From assembly GCA_025462785.1 (NCBI GenBank), contig JAOAPG010000411.1, forward strand, positions 1-8,982: a stretch of 8,982 bases of DNA. The letters are read 5' to 3'. Shown here one piece after another: positions 6,366 through 8,982 of the stretch; position 1 is the first letter of the stretch, and every line of letters starts with the position of its first letter. The notes under the pieces are model-generated. The model saw only the letters and a list, made by a program, of their open reading frames with translations, did no database searches and was not told the origin of the DNA. Origin of the DNA: Acidobacteriaceae bacterium (GTDB taxonomy: Bacteria; Acidobacteriota; Terriglobia; Terriglobales; Acidobacteriaceae). The position numbers and the translations under genes were made by a program.

Positions 6366-8246
6366 CTATTTGGAGACCGGTTTCAGGATGCCCCCCAGCA
6401 CATCTGGACCACTCGCTCGTTCCAAATGGGGATACTTCTCGCCATCCTGGTACGCAACGGTATAAGTCTTGAAAAACTGGGCATTCTCGATCAGCAAGTC
6501 AATTGGCTGATGATTCTGCTTTGAAATCCGCAATGTGTCTCGCAGCACATCCTTCGACCACCTCCGCCCGTTGACAGCCACCAGCTTCATGCCCGGACCA
6601 ATCCCGGCGGTGTAAGCCGGAGAACCCGGAATCACATCCTGTAGCTCGCCGTTTTCTCGAACGAGAAACCCAAGCGAATAAAACGCGTTCAGGTTCTTCC
6701 CGAATTTCTCAAAAGCATGAATCATCAAGTTCGGACGCTCGTCATACACCACTCGCCATCCTCCGCCTTCAATGCCGCCGAGAGGCGCATGAGTGGTCAC
6801 CGCATTGGTGCGTTCGCGCAAAAGCCCCGCCCAATCATACGGAGTAACCTGGTTCAGCGTATTCACGAGATCATCAAACGTATAGGGTACAACCTTCGGA
6901 GGCCCACTCTGCCCTCCATAAAACAAACGGCAAAAGTCATTCAGAGATTTCTGCCCATGCGTCTGCTGCCCGATGAGCGTGTCCACTTCCAGCCAGATCA
7001 GTTCCCCTTCCGGATAATAGTCAAGCCCCCGACGCCAGCTTTGCCACTGCGGTCCACCGAGACGCAGGAACTGCACCGAACGCGCGGTATCTTCCAAAGG
7101 ACGCCAAGTCCGTCCCACGCGATGATCCATAGCCGCCGCCGTCATCGCCAGCGCCTCGCGATATTCCTCAGGAGTCCACAATCCGGAGCGCGCTGTCAGC
7201 ACGTCACCCAAATATTCCGTCAATCCCTCATAGACCCAGAGGAGATCGCCAACCATCGGTTCCTGATAATTTCGTGTGGCCAGCCCGACCGGTCTGCGAT
7301 ATTTGCCGTTCCACGAATGCGTGAACTCGTGCGGTAGCAGACCCGCCTCGAACAATCGGATATCCGGATCAATCAGCCCGCGCTCCTCAATACCGTTGTC
7401 GCTCGACTGATGATGTTCGAGTCCGCGGCCGCCAACCTCATCGCTCAGAGTGAATAGAAAGTGATATTCAAGATAGTGCCGTGCCCCAAACAAAGCTCCA
7501 GTTTCGGCCACCAGTTTGCGGTAGGCCGCCTGATCTTCCGGCGTCATAGCTAGGCCGGCATCGCTCTCGCTGACCATGTCGATCTCGTGAACGGGAGTCT
7601 CGCCCGGTTTGGTCAGCTCTATTTTTCGGTAATGATCCCCAGCGATGAGCGGTGAGTCCACCAAAGTCGTAAGCGAGACCGGCTTAAAATGTATTTCGGC
7701 GGACGGCTGACCCGAAGCTTCCTCTTCCTTTAAAGCAGTGCCAAACTTCCATCCCGCAGGCAATTTAACTGAGGCCGCAAATTGCACGTCGTCTGAACTT
7801 AGCCCTTGCGGATAAAGCAGCACCTGATTCCAGTTCAAATCCAAAACATGCGAGGAAGCAGCGGCGCCACTCGATCCGGCAACACCGTTAGTGGTAATCG
7901 TATCGAGAGAAACGTTCAATTCGTTCACACCTGCCGGTACATCTACATGAAAGGCGTACATGTCCACCGAATCCCGCTCCCATGGCAAACTCCGGCCTCC
8001 GGCTTCCATCTTCACGCCGGTGACATTTTCAATAGGTCCGCTCGGACGATGATTTCCCGGAATCCATTTCGGATAAACGAGAGTGGTGGGTCCAGGCTTA
8101 ACCGGAAGAATCAATTGCGCATGATAGATATTACGGGGAGCATCGGTGAGGTCTACTGAAAGGCGAATCGCCTGGCAGTTCGCAATCTGAGCAAGAGCAA
8201 GAAAATTGAAAAGAAAGCAGGACACAACCAACACAAAACGACGCAT
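6366..8246 (-). CDS. M61 family metallopeptidase (glycyl aminopeptidase type) with C-terminal PDZ domain
   Basis: An exported zinc peptidase of 626 residues, a normal length for M61. A signal peptide (about 1-26) precedes the N-terminal beta domain, which contains the family-typical YPKWIPGNHRPSGPI (58-72). The zinc site is HEFTH (306-310) inside LLPHEFTHSWNGKYRRP, with Glu307 catalytic. The third ligand is probably Glu340 in WVYEGLTEYLGD. A PDZ domain follows near the C-terminus (about 522-585; LGFLV, then GSPAYTAGIGPGMKLVAVNG), as usual in this family. M61 enzymes can remove N-terminal Gly or Ala from peptides; the substrate here is unknown. The ATG at 8246 has a strong Shine-Dalgarno sequence, AAGGAG at 8257-8252, with suitable spacing. 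The gene is first of a likely two-gene minus-strand unit with the AMIN gene and diverges from the receiver gene. All key residues are intact. Confidence 0.93.
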   Translation of the reverse strand: MRRFVLVVSCFLFNFLALAQIANCQAIRLSVDLTDAPRNIYHAQLILPVKPGPTTLVYPKWIPGNHRPSGPIENVTGVKMEAGGRSLPWERDSVDMYAFHVDVPAGVNELNVSLDTITTNGVAGSSGAAASSHVLDLNWNQVLLYPQGLSSDDVQFAASVKLPAGWKFGTALKEEEASGQPSAEIHFKPVSLTTLVDSPLIAGDHYRKIELTKPGETPVHEIDMVSESDAGLAMTPEDQAAYRKLVAETGALFGARHYLEYHFLFTLSDEVGGRGLEHHQSSDNGIEERGLIDPDIRLFEAGLLPHEFTHSWNGKYRRPVGLATRNYQEPMVGDLLWVYEGLTEYLGDVLTARSGLWTPEEYREALAMTAAAMDHRVGRTWRPLEDTARSVQFLRLGGPQWQSWRRGLDYYPEGELIWLEVDTLIGQQTHGQKSLNDFCRLFYGGQSGPPKVVPYTFDDLVNTLNQVTPYDWAGLLRERTNAVTTHAPLGGIEGGGWRVVYDERPNLMIHAFEKFGKNLNAFYSLGFLVRENGELQDVIPGSPAYTAGIGPGMKLVAVNGRRWSKDVLRDTLRISKQNHQPIDLLIENAQFFKTYTVAYQDGEKYPHLERASGPDVLGGILKPVSK

Positions 8247-8397
8247 TTAAACTCCTTGTATCGCGACTAAGTTTTCCCGGCAATTATCGCTTTTGGCACT
8301 CTTCGCGCCTTCCTTCGGGGCTCGTGAAGAACTCGCGAATTCCTACACTTACGTGGCCTTACTAAAGTTCTCCGTCTTTTCGGGCGATATTTCTATC
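8247..8397. promoter_or_regulatory. Divergent intergenic region with a near-palindrome and hairpin
   Basis: This 151-base spacer must hold the 5' signals of both the M61 gene (-) and the receiver gene (+). GAACTCGCGAATTC (8329-8342) is a 14-base palindrome with one mismatched pair. Next to it, 8301-8307 can pair with 8323-8329 to form a 7-bp stem containing one G-T pair. On the minus strand GATAAT (around 8288-8283) is a possible -10 for the M61 gene with no good -35. No clear promoter was seen for the plus strand. Any operator function is inference. Confidence 0.35.
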
Positions 8398-8982
8398 ATG
8401 ATCCCTGAGGCACGCGAACCATTCCACAAGTTACGCATTCTTGTGGCTGAAGACGACTTATCGAGCCAACGTTTACTGCTCGAAACCTTAAGAAAAATGG
8501 GACATGCCGTGACCACCGCCAATGACGGAAACCAGATTCTAGCCCATTATCGTTAAGAGTCCTTTGATCTAATTTTTATCGACGTAGATAGAGCTGAATT
8601 GGGCAGTTTCTCCGCGGTCGCGGAGATTCGCAAGCTCGAAGAGCACAGCCGAAAACACGTTCCTATGATTGCGATGACGGTTCAATCCACTACTGCAGGA
8701 CTCGAGCGCTGTCTCGACGCCGGGATGGACAGCTATCTTCACAAGCCCATATTCAACGTGCAGTTGGAAAACGTACTTCTCGCGTTCGCCTGTCCGGAAG
8801 AAGTCGAAGCCGGGCATCGTCCGGCCCAGTGGAACCGCCTCGCAACCCTTGAACGAAGCGGGGGCGACGAGAAGTTTCTTGCCGAGATCATCGGGCTATT
8901 TTCCGAAGAAAAAACCCGGCTGCTTGGGCAAATGCACCACGCCCTCGACGTACAAAATAGTAAATCCATCGAATATGCTGCC
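8398..8982 (+). pseudogene. Receiver + Hpt-like two-component protein, interrupted by an in-frame TAA and cut by the window end
   Basis: The first part encodes the start of a response-regulator receiver: LRILVAEDDLSSQRLLLETL with the acidic pair Asp19-Asp20. At codon 53 a TAA (8554-8556) stops it. The same frame then continues with the rest of the domain: SFDLIFID (phosphoacceptor Asp62), AMT with Thr94, and HKP with Lys116. All receiver residues are present on the two sides of a single stop. After a linker, RLATLERSGGDEKFLAEII and the following helix resemble the opening of an Hpt domain; the window ends just where the phosphorylated His would be expected. Such receiver-Hpt modules normally belong to hybrid kinases or phosphorelay intermediates. 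ATG 8398 is chosen because it sits 12 codons before the first beta strand; the frame extends upstream to a TTG at 8293 with unconvincing sequence. A real nonsense mutation, an assembly error or readthrough could explain the stop. Confidence 0.75.

Noticed and set aside
6717..7337. 206-codon open frame on the plus strand
   Set aside because: It lies wholly antisense to the M61 catalytic region; its Arg/His/Pro-rich product looks like a shadow frame.
8164..8246. Lipoprotein signal in the M61 peptidase
   Set aside because: The Cys24 context is IANC; Asn at -1 does not fit a lipobox, so a standard signal peptide is more likely.

Overview
The window looks like chromosomal DNA of an Acidobacteriota (Terriglobia/Koribacter-like) bacterium. 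This is an inference from the mix of genes (a long S41 C-terminal processing protease, a small Tad-type pilus cluster, an AMIN-domain protein, a PDZ-containing M61 peptidase and a receiver/Hpt protein) and from the mid-GC composition. No rRNA, tRNA, CRISPR array, insertion sequence or phage gene was seen.

Layout. (1) Positions 1-161 carry a likely promoter for an exported S41/CtpA-type serine protease (227-1783, +). The real N-terminus of this protease seems to start at 162 and to be separated from the body by a one-base frameshift near 178-181. A strong intrinsic terminator follows at 1804-1832. (2) The spacer 1784-2107 holds that terminator and a tandem array of six 7-base units (1907-1948). 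(3) Positions 2108-5220 (+) form a tightly packed four-gene cluster: an A24 prepilin peptidase (TadV/CpaA type), two TadE-like pseudopilins and a TadG-like protein. Junctions are 46 bases, then TGATG, then ATGA, which suggests translational coupling. No ATPase, platform protein, secretin or Flp pilin lies beside them in the window. (4) Positions 5307-8246 (-) hold two exported proteins read towards the Tad cluster: a PDZ-containing M61 metallopeptidase first, then an AMIN + STN-like protein with an acidic proline-rich tail. (5) Divergent from the M61 gene, 8398-8982 (+) encodes a receiver domain followed by the start of an Hpt-like domain. An in-frame TAA cuts the receiver in the middle, and the gene runs off the window.

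How the genes fit together. Almost all products act at or beyond the inner membrane: two proteases with PDZ domains, a prepilin processing enzyme with its probable substrates, and a protein with secretin-like N-terminal domains. The pseudopilins have even numbers of cysteines in their exported parts, which points to disulfide-stabilised extracytoplasmic proteins. The most notable points are the two gene lesions (the S41 N-terminus and the receiver nonsense codon), the minimal Tad cluster without its motor, the AMIN/STN protein without a pore domain, and the heptamer array. I saw no clear evidence of a wholly new system; the reduced Tad cluster is the best candidate for one.
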